Below, one piece after another: positions 20,301 through 32,499 of a DNA stretch of 64,000 nucleotides. Positions within the stretch are counted from its first letter, which is position 1; each line of letters starts with the position of its first letter. The stretch lies in contig NC_043742.1 in the NCBI RefSeq assembly GCF_004337985.1, forward strand, positions 792,176 to 856,175, written 5' to 3'. The position numbers and the translations under genes were made by a program. The DNA comes from Pyricularia pennisetigena (lineage: Eukaryota; Ascomycota; Sordariomycetes; Magnaporthales; Pyriculariaceae). Under the pieces are notes generated by a model. The model did no database searches. It was not told where the DNA came from and saw only the letters and a program-made list of their open reading frames with translations.

Positions 20301-22174
20301 GAACTCGTCGATCTTCAGGACTGTGCCAATGCCGTGATTGGCGTGTTGGGCGAAGGCCTCAACGTCCAACAGCGGAAACGCCTAACTATAGGGATCGAGC
20401 TCGCTGCACGGCCGGAGCTGCTCTTGTTTTTGGACGAGCCCACATCTGGACTCGATAGCCAAACCTCTTGGGCAATCTGCAATTTAATGGAAAAGCTCAC
20501 CAACAACGGCCAGGCTATCCTGTGTACGATCCATCAACCTTCGGCATATCTGTTCCAACGTTTCGACCGCCTCCTACTGCTGGCAAGGGGCGGCCGCACC
20601 GTTTACTTTGGCGAGGTCGGCCGCAACTCTGCGGTCCTGATCGATTATCTCGAGCGCAACGGAGCGGCCCCATTCAAGGACGGCCTCAACCCGGCCGAAT
20701 ACATGCTCGACGTCATTGGCGCGACGGCCAGGTCCATATCCAAAGACGTGCAGGACTGGCCCACCATCTGGAGGAACAGCCCCGAGTACCAACAAGCTCA
20801 AGCAGAGCTCGTGCGGGGCATCGGCGCGGCCGCAGGAGAAGGCAATCCAGACGGGTCCGCCGTCGCCGAGAAGACGCCCGAGTTCGCCGCGGGCTTGGGC
20901 ACTCAGATCTTGCTGGTGACCAGGCGCGTCTTGCAGCAGTACTGGAGGACGCCGGAATACATCGTTTCCAAGGCCGTAATGACGGCCGGATGCGTAAGTC
21001 ACATTTCGGGGAGATGGATCGGCCAGCTCACAAAGAGTGTTGCAGGATCAATAGACAAAAAAGGGCTGACAATTCAAACCTTCTTCAGGCTCCTTTTATC
21101 GGCTTGACACAGGTCAACGCCGAAATGACAGAGCGTGGCCTCTACAACCAGATGCTCTTTGTGTACCTTCTCCTTGTCATCTTTGGCCAAATCATCGAGC
21201 AGTCTACGCCCATGTTTATCACCCAGCGGACCTTGTATGAGGCTCGAGAGAGACATGCAAAGACCTACTCGTGGCTCGCTTTTCTCTGCGGGACCATGAC
21301 GGCGGAAATTTTGTGGAACTCGGTAAGTAAACTACCTGGAAATAAGATGAGGACCTTATAAGCCCTCAAGCTCTTATCCTGTTCAGGCTGTTGTTGTTTT
21401 AAACGAGGCTGACCATCGGATCAGCTCATGGCTGTCTTTTCTTTCCTTTTCTTCTATTACCCCTTGGATCTCTGCCACAACGCCGAGCACACCGGCGCGG
21501 CTCACTCGCGCGGCATCGCCATGTTCCTCAACCTTTGGGTCTTTTTCATTTTTTCCACCACTTTTGGGCTCCTGAATAAGTGCCGGAATCGACACGGCCG
21601 AGGTGTCGGGAGGGATTGTGAACCTGTTTTTCATTATGATGTTTGCCTTTGCTGGGTAAGTAGGAGTCTCTGCACAACTCTCTTTCTCTCTCTTTCTCTT
21701 TCTCTTTTTCTCTCCCACTCATTCTAAAATCCCGCAAAAGCTGACACCCTCATTTCCCACAGCGTCCTCGCCGGCCCCAACGACCTACCCGGCTTCTGGA
21801 TCTTCATGTACCGCGTGAACCCATTCACCTACATCGTCGAGGCTTTCGTCGCCACTTCCCTGGCCGACGCGCCAGTAAAGTGTATCGACACTGAGCTGCT
21901 GGCGTTCGAGCCCCCCTCGGGAGAGTCCTGTACCGCCTACTTGGGCCCCTACATAAGGCAGAAAGGCGGATACCTGGCCGGGGAGGGCAACGGCAGCTGC
22001 AGCTACTGCCCGACGGCCGAGTCCAACTCGTTCCTCACGGCCCACGGCCTCCACTTTGAAGATTGCTGGAGGGATTTCGTCCTGGTCTGGGCGTACTGCG
22101 TGTTCAACATCCTCGGGGCCATTGCCATGTACTGGCTGCTGCGCGTTCCCAAAGGCAAAAAGGTCAAATTGTGA
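17348..22174 (+). pseudogene. PDR-type (ABCG) multidrug ABC transporter, broken
   Basis: Domain order NBD1-TMD1-NBD2-TMD2 over 4.8 kb matches a full-size fungal pleiotropic drug resistance pump, which would export xenobiotics at the plasma membrane. NBD1 has [18 protein letters not shown] and [18 protein letters not shown], but the Walker A P-loop is missing between EGVMHSGD and ETYGF. TMD1 follows ([19 protein letters not shown]). NBD2 has [52 protein letters not shown] and [11 protein letters not shown]2 ends in CSYCPTAESNSFL and LRVPKGKKVKL. Clear introns are 19978-20056, 20994-21088, 21323-21424 and 21656-21762, plus one near 18320-18419. Lesions: TAA at 17399 and 17873, TAG near 19411 and at 19945 (Trp TGG to TAG), and frameshifts near 18580, 18990, 19200, 20105 and 21580. 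The first ATG at 17348 is tentative. Confidence 0.88.
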
Positions 22175-23414
22175 TCTTGGCCTTTACGTCTATCTTGTGC
22201 TTCTTTTTTCCTTACACCATTCTTCTCATCTGGGTTTTTTGTTGCATCCAAATTTTTCAAATCGGTAAAAGGGAGGCCGATCCCTTGTAATAACCTAGTT
22301 CAGCCAAAATTAGACTAACTACACTAAACTGGATAGACATTTATTATTAGCGTAGAGCTTTTCGGATCCATGGTCCACAAAGAATGAAATACTTTGAATA
22401 CTCTTTGGCTCGGTTGCAGCCACAGATACGGCCCGGAACAAATGCTCTACCATCTCAGTCCTGTATCCTCGACCACCTAGCCAATGACTGACTGTACATA
22501 AAAGTCCGTCAGTTCCCTCCGCTGAGGCATCAAACACTGGTAGACTAGAGTAGCGTCCTACACCAAAACGCCCACACGACAGCCGCAATACCCGACGCCA
22601 GAAAACCGGCAAAAAAACTGCGGCGGCAGACATCAAACCTTCCAGCATCCCCATGCTCGTAAAGACGGCAAACAGGCCGCCGGCAGGAGTGAAGCCGCCA
22701 TCCATCCACCAGTAAAAGGCGGCGGCAGAGGGTCCCCGACGTTGTGACGATATCGTCATCTTTAGTGAGCTTCTGTCCTGAATCTCGCGATAGCAAGGGA
22801 GCTAGGGAGGAAGGGCACATGTGTGTGCTCTTTTTAACTGCCACGATGCCCATAGGCCCGAAACCGAGCCCGGAGAAGACGCAGCCCGAGCAGTTGGCGT
22901 AGAGCTCTCCTAATGCCAGGCGGCCCTGGCCCCAGAGGGAATATCGTGGGCAAAAATAAACCAAACTTGAAATGCACATGTCACAGGATTCTAATTAATA
23001 TTGCAGATTAGCGTCGCTGATATCGTGACATTATGAAATGATGAGATGATTGTTAATGACAATCAGACGCGCCACCCGATTCGGGATGACGACCTCCAGC
23101 ACTCAGCAGCTTCATCAACGAATTGGAGCCCAAGGAAGTCTCTCTCCTTCGCCGTGTTTGCATTGACTTTCCTGCATAGCTGGCAAAACATTGCAGATAT
23201 GGTTCTTGACTTCAAACCGTCAATTTCGACCATTTTGACCTAAAAAAAAAAGGAAACTTGCTACAGCATTACAACACTCGATTTATCAGCATCGATTCCT
23301 GGCCCTGATCCACAGGCGGCTTCAAGCTTTTCTGTCCCTTGTTCCTACAAGAAGTCAAGGTTACCCGCACATCGATCGACCCGACTGCGGTTTTGCTAAC
23401 TTCTTTTTCTTATT
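22175..23414. other. GC-richer intergenic region; possible membrane-protein remnant on minus strand
   Basis: Between the ABC gene and the nuclease-like gene. On the minus strand two overlapping frames are open (22319-22759 and 22545-22979). One contains a hydrophobic stretch, GGLFAVFTSMGMLEGLMSAA followed by AVFLPVFW and RRVLRL, which looks like a transmembrane segment with a basic end. No family recognised, no convincing start. Probably a gene remnant at best. The plus frame 23046-23243 has no support. Confidence 0.3.
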
Positions 23415-24909
23415 TCATCGCAACCCAGCTCGGGTTGGATGTTCCATAGGAGTAAGGTTCAGATTATAAAAGCCGCAGTACAGGTGTAATGAAGATTCTC
23501 TCCCGACCGAATCCTCAATCCCCGGAATGTGCACCTTGTACCACGGCCAATACTCACCTACAGCCCATTGTTCCAACCGCCGCAGCGCCCATACAATCGC
23601 GTATATGTTCTGCAGACTCTGCATGCTACCCAAAAGAACATTGGACCATTGCACTACCCCTTTCGAATCCAAAGTTGTAAATGTAAGATGCCAAGAGTGG
23701 CCCATTATGTAGATTCCCGGAAGACAGGGCGGCTGGTCGTATGGTATGCCGGCAGACGTCTCGTTTGCGCCGAATCCTGGGGAATTGGTGCCGGTGGGAG
23801 AGAATCCAGAAGTTTTGGGCGCTTTTTGTGAGTTGGTTGGGACAGAAGTGCTGGCCTGCTCTCTGAACCGCGTCTGCAGGGTGGCGAATTCCTGGAGCAG
23901 TCTCCATTGTGCGTACTGCCAACAGCCGAGCTGTACCTGCGCCTCGTCATGCTTGCCTCCTGGACGCTTTGTTTTGATGCTGAAAGCTATCGGCCAACCC
24001 GCCAACGGCGGGTATTTTGTGTGGTTTAGGCATGTGTCCGCTGTGCATTGTTAGAGTGCATCGATTGCTGTCATCTTGGCAGCTGCATCATGCTCGAGGT
24101 CGGAGGAACGAGGGTCGATGGCGAAGCAAAAGTCGACCATCTTGCCGTTGGGCACAGAGGGAGGGAGCCATTCTTTATTGCAGACCCGAGCGGAGGTACT
24201 GGCATTGGGAAGATGTAAGCCACTATTAGGAACAGGGCGCAAAGTACTCACCAGTGTACTTGCTGCAAGGTCCGCGGGTCCAGAATCGCGACTCGGAATA
24301 GCCGCGCAAAGATACCGCTCCCCCAAGCAGCTTCATCAAAGCCCCTCGATTCGTACTGAGCGGCCCGTGTGTGAATCTGCTCGATCTCCGCCAAATATTA
24401 ACTTGACGGCAATAATTTTTTAAAAGCCTCCTCGTTCTTAATGTGCCCACTTCTGCCAAGAGCCTCAAACACGTCATCAATCCCCCGTTCAACTTCATGT
24501 ATAAGCCTCTTAACCTGTGCAGGAGGGTCGCACAGAACAATCTCCCTGAAAAACAGGCCGTCATACTGCACCTCTCGCTTGCTTTTCAGCTGATTGCGCT
24601 TGTTAGGCGGCGGCGTCTCTATATCGCTATCGCTGGTGTTGGGAGAATTTAGATAGGTGCGCCGCCATTTGCAGGCCTTTTCGATGGGGTGTATCAGAAG
24701 GCTGTCAGTGGAAGCGACAAAGAGCCAGCGGAGGATTTGGTCGGTCTGCATGGTAAGGGATAGGGCGTTGGAGTCGATAAAGGGTCGCAAGGAGAATGGC
24801 AGATTGAAATGCAAGCAGAAGTGTGATCCCTGTTGTGGTGGTGCCGAGAAGGCGTTGGCGGGGAAACACAAGTTACTGGTTTTGTCGTCGAACCCGCACG
24901 CCACTACAG
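23415..24909 (-). pseudogene. PD-(D/E)XK nuclease-like protein, broken
   Basis: The minus strand reads through most of a fungal PD-(D/E)XK nuclease-like domain. N-terminal to C-terminal landmarks are FVASTDSLLIHP, an acidic/Pro stretch NSPNTSDSDIETPPPNKRNQ, CDPPAQVKRLIHEVERGIDD, EIEQIHTRAAQYESRGFDEA, then an intron (GTGAGT near 24245 to GCCAG near 24205). After the intron come ARVCNKEWLPPSVPNGKMVD, PLAGWPIAFSIKTKRPGGK, LQLGCW-like QVQLGCWQYAQW, LPGIYIMGHSWHLTFTTL and RRLEQWAVGEYWPWY. Two in-frame TAA codons (24398-24400 and 24051-24053) interrupt it; both would be CAA before C-to-T. The usual Glu of the IETKR motif reads Lys (AAA). The family's role is unsettled. The 5' end is replaced by a MITE. 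Confidence 0.8.
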
Positions 24910-25113
24910 TAGTTTCAGTGCTCATTACTGAAGCCCAGATGTCCACAATTGAGCCAACGCCCAATTGTGGCTTTGAATGTATCTGTGGGCCCTTAGAACG
25001 AGCGCGACCTTTTCGGCTAAGCTAATTAGCCGAAAAGCCATGTGGCTGAAAGGTACATGGAGCGCTCGGTCCCCATTCCGAATCAAGGGGGTCTAGTTTG
25101 AGCACTGAGACTA
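24910..25113 (-). mobile_element. Short derivative (MITE) of the TIR element
   Basis: 204 bp. It starts TAGTTTCAGTGCTCATTACTG, like the right end of the 1.9-kb element in reverse complement, and ends ...AGCACTGAGACTA, like its left end. Only terminal regions are retained. An internal inverted repeat TTTTCGGCTAA/TTAGCCGAAAA lies at 25010-25036. No matching target duplication is left; the left flank is the nuclease-like gene and the right flank is LTR sequence. The first codons of the nuclease-like open frame (start at 24964) are read from this MITE. Confidence 0.75.
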
Positions 25114-25250
25114 ATTCGATTGTGCAATAATAACAATATATTTCTATAGCAGATGGTTATCTGTTATTTACGGTTGTTAATAGCCATATACGTAATCCAC
25201 GATTTCCCCGCGATCAAGTTAACCTTATTTTGTCTCGTAACCTCCTTACA
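25114..25250 (+). repeat. 3' fragment of the TGTGA...TCACA Copia LTR
   Basis: ATTCGATTGTGCAATAATA through GTAACCTCCTTACA matches the last 140 bp of the LTRs at 5333-5996 and 39745-40414. The 5' part is missing at the MITE boundary, which suggests that a deletion joined the MITE-LTR unit to the nuclease-like gene. Confidence 0.8.
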
Positions 25251-26441
25251 AGGTTTAAAACCTAAAATGAAAACATCTTTCAAAAAAGAAATCGCCAATG
25301 ATTATTCCAAACCAACTAAATAATACTATTGCTTGTTTTTATAATATTCAAATAACAACGTATAATTTCAAAGGGTTAAATTGGGCGGAATTACAAATTA
25401 GCGTTGTGTAAATGTTACAGGGACGCCGCTTATAAAAGGAGTGTTTCAAATTGAAAGGTTCGCAAATTAACCTAATTTTTGAGAAATCAATTTATAATTT
25501 GCAAATTAGTACTATTAGTTTTATCGTGGATGTTTAGGTGCTGTTACTTAGTGTTTATAAATTGTTATTACCGTATGCCCGACCTCAGACAACGTCCGGG
25601 TTGTGACAATTTTTATTTTGATAGTCAAAATTTTTCCGGTTTAAAAAAAGCAACGCCATTTTACGATTCTTATATTCCAACTTAAAATAATACGCCTAAT
25701 GTAATAGGACCCGATGAGATACTTACGAAATGCAAATTTTGCTCAGTTATATAAATTGTAACTATATGCATTAAATCCTCGCACATATACATATTAATTA
25801 TACCTGCGTTTTACAGTGAGCCAAATAAGTTATTAATTTCAATCCCGTTTATGTTCGCGGATTAATTATTCCTACTTCTATTTATGTATCAATTTCAGTC
25901 GTACTTACTTCGGCCTACGGGGGGTATTTCAATATACTAGTATTTATATACGTGCGGGTTTTAATTGCACGTTGGGCTTTGGGGGCTGGGTTAATTGAGA
26001 TTGTAAATGTAACAGGTATTTCTATTACTTAATATAACGTGCGTAGGATGGTAAACGGGTAGTTTTCAGCAATTCAACTGATTAGACACTAAGTCTTATA
26101 TTTTACTTATATATTAACAGCTTTATCCTGATATTGGAAAACGATATTACCTGCAATTTAGATTATACTCATATTATACCTTTATTGACGTAATTATGGA
26201 GCTGTTAACCAATTACACTAAAACGGATATAAAATCAATTATCATACCTTGGGTCACCTGCGTAACGTGCGCGTAACGTATCCGTTTCGCAAACGAAACG
26301 CTGTAAGAAAAGGGATAATTGTTACCATGAAAAATTAGAGGTTTTATATAATTGGGACCGACAAAAGTATTTGTTAATGCAGGTATGGCTGGACTTTTTC
26401 AATTTATTACCGTATGCGTTAAACCGCGGTGCGTACTGGTA
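25251..26441. other. AT-rich region with a short pogo-transposase fragment
   Basis: No gene seen. At about 25590-25690 the stretch AAAGCAACGCCATTTTACG matches the C-terminal transposase region of the pogo-like copies at 35.2 and 53.0 kb, so it is a small relic of that family. The rest is AT-rich without recognisable repeats. Confidence 0.45.
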
Positions 26442-26569
26442 ACGTCGGGTACCCCCTGCTCGGCCCCCCCCCCCCTGTTCGGCACCCAAAAATAACTGTA
26501 CAACCACGTTCACCTCTCATATTCTTTTGTAAATATGTCGACTAATTTTTCACTTTTGGATTTACTTTT

Positions 26570-27831
26570 TTCGATTCTTCATTCTCCTTTTTCCAATAAA
26601 GCTGTATACCGAAAATCATCGTATTTCCGCTATTAAAAACGTTAATAGTAGCGAATCAATTGCAAAAACCTCCCGAAAATGGGGAATACCTAAATATACA
26701 CTTCAAAATCGATTTGAAGGTTCTCAACCTTATAAATAAACACAAAACCCTTTTTAAAAGCTTTTTACGGAACAGGGGGAACGTTTAACTGATTGGGTAC
26801 TTACCCAAACAACTTTAAGGTTTCTGCCAACGTATTGAAAATTACGTTTTTTTACCGAAAATTCTTTTTAAGCCGCCGGAAAAATAAAAAACTTTGGAAA
26901 ACGTTGGATAACCCGTTTTTTGGCTCGTTATCCAATTTTTAAAACCTAAAGGCCCCGTCGAATAAAAAACGGCCGGGTTAATAGGGCTATTACGGAAATA
27001 ATTGAATTTTGGTGGTTTTATATTATTAACCCCGTTATTAACGATGTTAAACCGGAAAATCGGTGGAATATGGACGAAATTGGTATAATGAAAGATAAAG
27101 GGTTTAACGGCCTAATATTAGGTTTTAACGGAATCCGGCCGTTACAGCGAAAAAAAACCGGAACGCGGGGTTAGACAATTATAATCGAATATATATCGGT
27201 TACGGGTATTACCATACCTCCTCTCGTTACATTTAAAGAAGAAAACCTGCAATAATAATAATTTCCAACGAATTTAAGCTTTTTGGATAATTAATAATTT
27301 TCTATAACCGAAAATGGGTGGATAAATAACGAAACGGTTATCGAATACTTAAAAAAAGAAATTTATTCCGTATACCCAACCTTTAACCCTTCAAAAGCGG
27401 TTATTAGTTTTCGACGGTTATAAATCAGATATTATGGACGGATTTATGTTTTTTTATTTGCATAATAATATTTAATTCGAATATTTACCCTTTTATCCAT
27501 TTTACGTTCTCTAATTATTAGATTTATCGGTTTTTGGGCCGTTAAAAAAGGCTTATCGACGTTAATTTGGATTTATTAACCAATTTTACTATTTAACAGT
27601 TGTTGGAAACCGAAATTCTTTTTTGCTATAATATAGCTAAATTAAAAACGTTTACAGCAAAAAATATTCAATTTGGCTGGCGTATAACGGGTTTATAGCC
27701 GGTAAATTTGATTAAACCATTTTTAAACCCTATTTTGTTAGAAAATAGCAACGCCATCCTTATAAAAAATAAAAATAACGGTTTACAAAGGGATAAAACA
27801 CCGGAAAACCCAACCCAAAGAATTAACGATC
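26570..27831 (+). pseudogene. Pogo/Fot1-type transposase, N-terminal and catalytic part (degenerate)
   Basis: Recognisable pieces in order are a helix-turn-helix SIAKTSRKWGIPKYTLQNRF, a Tc5-type binding region TEQGERLTDWVLTQTTLRFL, and NRWNMDEIGI with the first catalytic Asp near 27070. Then come IRPLQRKKTGTRG, IIIEYISVTGITIPPLVTFK, ITENGWINNETVIEYLKKE and a damaged second-Asp block. This order identifies the DDE_1 pogo/Fot1 group. Multiple in-frame stops. The C-terminal part resumes at 35094 beyond the Gypsy insertion. Confidence 0.85.
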
Positions 27832-28274
27832 TGTTACGATCAAGGTATCGGGTAACCTGTTCTTAGGGTAAAGTACAGTGGGTTAAAGCAACTGAACGTC
27901 TTAACTGGGTAACTGGGGTTCTCAATAATTGGGGTGAAATTATAATCGTTTTCAAGTAAATATTGAGGTTAACTAGAATTTAATTGCTGCTAAGCAATCC
28001 TAAAATCGAATTTATTTACATAACAATAAACGCGTTTTATATAAACTATATTCCAAATGTAATCTCCTTTAATTTATTTAATCTGTAATTCCCAATCGAA
28101 ATTTTACAAATCACTAAAATCACTTTTCTTGGCGATTACGTAATGTCACGTAATTTTCTCCCTTACGTAATTTTATTTCCTATCGGTCGGTATTTTCTCA
28201 GGTCGAATGTTGTTAAAAGGGGTGTAACCCCGCCTGGCCTTACTGGTACTGGCCCAACTTATTTAATTATAATA
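27832..28274 (-). repeat. Gypsy 3' LTR (copy 1)
   Basis: Plus-strand view begins TGTTACGATCAAGGTATCGG and ends TTAATTATAATA, which equals the TTGGTCGTAACA end of the other LTR after G-to-A and C-to-T changes. 443 bp. Confidence 0.9.
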
Positions 28275-28709
28275 TTAGGTCTCCTTTCCTTTGGCCAAAT
28301 CCCTTTGGCCTTTAAATAGTTTGTACTCCCTTAATCCTTATTTTTGTTTCCATATTCCTTCCTTGCTAACCTTTTTGCGCTATATTTAATCGCGTAACCA
28401 AATCAAAATTTGGTCGTTCGTCGACAAAACGTCGTCGCGCTTTTTTTATTGCGCTTTTTTTATTTCCCTCCTTCCTTTTTCGGTGGACATACCTTTTTAT
28501 TTTTATTGTAAATTTCGCGGTATAATGCGTTACGCAATATTACCGCAAAACTCCTTTCGTTGCATCGAATATTTTCGTATTAACCGCTTTGGTTGCAACG
28601 TATTGGGTATTTCGAATACCCAATTGCGTAATATCGGTCGGCAGCATTCCAAATTTAATACTGAAATGGAGGTTTTGGAAAAGGATATTTTGGCAAAATA
28701 ACAAAGGAT

Positions 28710-30300
28710 TTAAAAAAAGCAATTAAAATTTTTCCGTTTGCGAAAACAAAAAAAATTGTAATTTAAAAAAATAATGCGAACTATATTTCGCGGGATTAAC
28801 GATTTAGAGGAATTGGATCGCGTGGAACGTAAGGAGGCAAAGCAGGAGGAGCGGCGGCGATCGTCCGAAATTCTTTTTAAAATGTTACTCGAATCGCTTT
28901 TTCCGGATTCCAATTTTGTTTGGGATTCGACCTTCCCGATAGGTTTTTTAAATCCTTTTTTGTTGGATAAAATAAATGTTTTTACGTAGCATTCGGTCGG
29001 TGAATTGCTTTTATCCGTGTGTTTTAATTTGTTGGTATATATTAATCGTTTCTTTATAGGTTCGTTTAGTGGTATAGTTTTAAATCCTGGTCGATTTTTA
29101 ATTTTTGGGAATGGTAAATAATGCTTTTTTAGGTCGTCCTTTTTTCTTTGGTTAATTTGCTCGCAAATCCAATTCCTGGTAATATTAACGGAATGGTTCC
29201 TGGCAATTTTGGAGGTGGTTAAAGGGTTTCCAAATATTTTTTTCGTGTCCGTAGTTTTCCTATTTAACAAAGTATTTTGTTTTACCGTAGTTGCGTCTAT
29301 AGTCCAATATTCGTTCGACGTCGTATATTTCTTCCTCGTCAATTTCGATTGTTTTTTATATATTGGTACCGGGTAGTATTAATTCCAATAATAATACGTG
29401 GAACGTTGGGTGGATTTTTATAATTCCTGGTAATAATAATCTGTAATTAATTTCGCTAATTTTTTTGTCGATTTTAAAAAGTCCAAACTTTTTGTAATTA
29501 AATTTGTTGTTTGGTCGTTGTGTTTTAATATTGCGTCGAATAAAATAAACGCTATTTCTTTCCTGGAAAAATAGTCCCTTTATCCGATGCTGGTTAGCGT
29601 ATTTGGTTATTTTTTTTCGTACGAATTCCAATTCCTGTTGGAATTTTTGGTGAAGTTTTCGTAATTCGCTTGCTTATTTATCGGCTCGTGGGGCCGTAGT
29701 CGTGGTTTTTGGTTTTCCGTATACCGTAGGGTTAAATCCGTAATTGGTATAAAACGGGGTTGTTTTAATATTTTTATTTTCTGAACTATTGTATGCGAAT
29801 TATGCTATAGGTAATAACCGTACCCAGTTGTTTTGCTTATGGTTTATATAGCATTTTAAATATTATTTTAATGTTTAATTTACTCGTTTTATTTGTCCAT
29901 TTGTCTGTAGGTGGAATGCTGTAAATAGTTTGTAGTCGGTTCCTAACTATTCCATCAGAAATTTCCAGAATTTTAATGTAAAAAACTTATTTTTATTTGT
30001 AATAATGTTTTCTGGAAATCCGTGGTTGCTAACAATTATTCGTAGGAATGTGTAAGCGATTTTTTCGGCGTTACTATTTTCCTTATAGGGTAGGAAATAG
30101 GCGTATTTAGTAAGTTTATCCACTATAATTAATATACTGTCGTATTTAGTTTTAGTAAGTGGTTTTTCGGAAGGTGGTAGCTTAACGATAAAATCCATTG
30201 TAATGGTCTGCCAGGTTTTATTAGGGGCTGGTAAAAGCTGTAAAAGCCCGTAAAACTTATATTTGGCGGATTTGCTTTTTACGCAAAATTCGCAATTTTT
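28710..30300 (-). pseudogene. Gypsy integrase and chromodomain (degenerate)
   Basis: Integrase: MDFIVKLPPSEKPLTKTKYD precedes ILIIVDKLTKYAYFLPYKE (first catalytic Asp) at 29947-30198. The second catalytic Asp position reads Asn in NIITNKNKFF, where the family has SDRG-like sequence, a G-to-A change. The C-terminal integrase region at 29356-29631 ends HPTFHVLLLELILPGTN. Directly after it a chromodomain can be read near 29150-29345: VERILDYRRNYGKTKYFVK, then NIWKPFNHLQNCQE. The chromodomain targets chromovirus integration to heterochromatin, which fits the repeat-rich site. In-frame stops throughout. Confidence 0.88.
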
Positions 30301-30360
30301 AATAGTTTTTCGTACTTTTTATCGTATTCTTTTAAAATTGTGGTGCTATTTTAACCGTTT

Positions 30361-32450
30361 TTATATTTTGGAAATCCCTTGGTATCCGTAAGCTTTGCTT
30401 TCGTGGATTTTCCGTATTTCTTTTGGTGTAGTTACCGTATTGGTCGTTATAAGATTTCGGTAAGCTGGTAAAAAGTTTCCGTTATCGTTTGCCGTAAAAA
30501 TTTTCCGTATTTTTTCGGGTACTATGTTTTTATAGTTTGGTCTTTTGTTAAAGGCGTCGGCCCTGCCATTTTCTGTTTTTTTTCGGTAAATAATTTTAAA
30601 ATGGAATTTTAATAGGAATTTTGCCCATTTAATTTGTCGTTTGTTTAACATTTTATTGGTGGTAAAATGGGTTAGGTTTTTATAGTCCGTATAAATTAAT
30701 ATTTCGTGTTTAATTCCGGATAGCTGTGGTTTCCATTTTTCAAATGTTCGGATAATAATTATAAATTCTTTATCGTGGATTTGGTAATTGAATTTTGGTC
30801 CATGTAACTTTTGTAAAAAAAAGGCGCAAAGGTGTAAACGTCTTTTTTCGTCTCGTTGGTTAAATTATCCTCCGATTACGTAATCGGATACGTCGGTTTC
30901 GATTTCGAAAGGTTTCGTTGGGTCTAATATTTTAAGAATCGGTTTTTGTGCTATTGCATCTCGTAGCTGTTCGAAAGCTTACTGTATTTGTTCCGTCCAT
31001 TGGAACTTTAAATTTTTTTTGGTTATATTGGTTAATGGGGTGGCGATCGCGCCGTAACCTTTAATAAATTTTTTGTAAAAATTCACGAATCCAAGGAATG
31101 CCCGAACGTTTTTTACGTTTTATAGTTGGGGCCATTTCCTTACTGTTTGGATTTTTAATTTTTCCATCCTAATTTCTCCAGGGGCGATAATATATCCTAG
31201 GAAATTGATTTGCTTGCTATAAAAAATGCATTTTTCGGGTTTAATTAAAAATTTAGCGTTTTATAGCTTTTGTAAAATTGTGTGGACGTGTTTTTTATAT
31301 TTTTCCAACGTTTTAGAAAAAACAAGGATATCGTCCAGGTAAACAACGACAAAAATATTTAAACATTCCCTAAAAACGTGGTTAATTATAGTTTAAAAGG
31401 TTGCGGGGGCGTTGGTAAAACCGAAAGGCATTACCAGGTATTCGTAATATTTTCGTTTGGTGCGAAATGCTGTTTTCCATTTTTCGTTTTCCTTTATGCG
31501 GATTAAATTATATATTCCTTTGAAGTTTAATGTCGTAAACTATTGTGTTTAGTAAAATATATTTCGAAATTCTTTTATTAGTGGGAGCGGGTAACAATTT
31601 TTTATTATAATGTTGTTTAATTGTTTGTAATCCACGCATAATTGTAATTTTCCGTTCTTTTTTGGTATAAAAAGGATTGGGTATCCTGCTAGTAATGTCG
31701 ATGGTTTAATATAGCCTTTTTTGAGGTTTTCCGCGAGGTATTCGTTTAAAACCTCCATTTGTGTCGGATTTAAACCGTATATTTTGTGGAATTTTGGTTG
31801 GGTTCCTTCTTTTAATGGTATTTCGTAGTCGAACGGATTATGCTCGGGTAATTTTGTTTCGAATTTTTGGTTAAACAGTCGTGTATAATTTTGGTATTTT
31901 TCTGGGATTTTGCCGTTTTTGGTTTGTTCTTTCGTGGTTTATATTGTATAATTGGATCGGTTTTAACCTATGGATAATCGCTTTTTTTCCGATATTAGCT
32001 CCGGGGTTGGTCGTCCTTTTTATAAATACGCCATTTGCTTTATTTGGTCCTTCCGTGCCCTATATTTCCTATATAAACCCTGCTGTATTGGAGGTCGTTC
32101 AATAATTAGGTGTTTTTCCCATTAAATTTGGCCTATAGTCCAATTTATCCGGGGGTTGTTCCTTTTAAGCCAAGGAATTCCTAAAATCATGTTTTTGTTC
32201 CCTATTTCCGTAATATCCAAGGTGATTTATTTTTTTCGTCCATAGCTTTCCATCCAAAAATGTACGGTTTTTATTTCGATAGTGCCGTTCCCGTATAAAA
32301 CTACCTTTCCTTTTACGGTTTATAATTGATATAGTTTTTCCTTTTATCGCCAAAATATTCGTCGTTTTTTCACGATTTTTGGAAAAATGTAATTATTTTA
32401 TACTCCGTTATTAAAGAGCGTTCGTATAAGTTCTTTATTAAGTCGTATAT
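30361..32450 (-). pseudogene. Gypsy protease, reverse transcriptase and RNase H (degenerate)
   Basis: Minus-strand order. An aspartic protease region near 32160-32450 is badly damaged (TLFNNGV where DSGA is expected). Reverse transcriptase follows, with the best block at 31549-31758, including YIKPSTLLAGYPILFIPKKN and LCVDYKQLNN. RNase H ends with NKRQIKWAKFLLKFHFKIIY and ENGRADAFNKRPNY (30361-30651). These are canonical Gypsy pol landmarks. Stops and frame breaks between them prevent any product. Confidence 0.88.
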
Positions 32451-32499
32451 TTAGGAATATATGTTCGTGTGCTGCTTTCGTGGTTTGCGTGGCGTTTAG

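Noticed and set aside
23046..23243. Small plus-strand ORF of 65 codons between the ABC and nuclease-like genes
   Set aside because: No supporting features; length expected by chance at this base composition.
28774..28989. Plus-strand open frame rich in Glu and Arg
   Set aside because: It lies antisense within the Gypsy 3' region between the chromodomain and the LTR, and is a shadow of element sequence.
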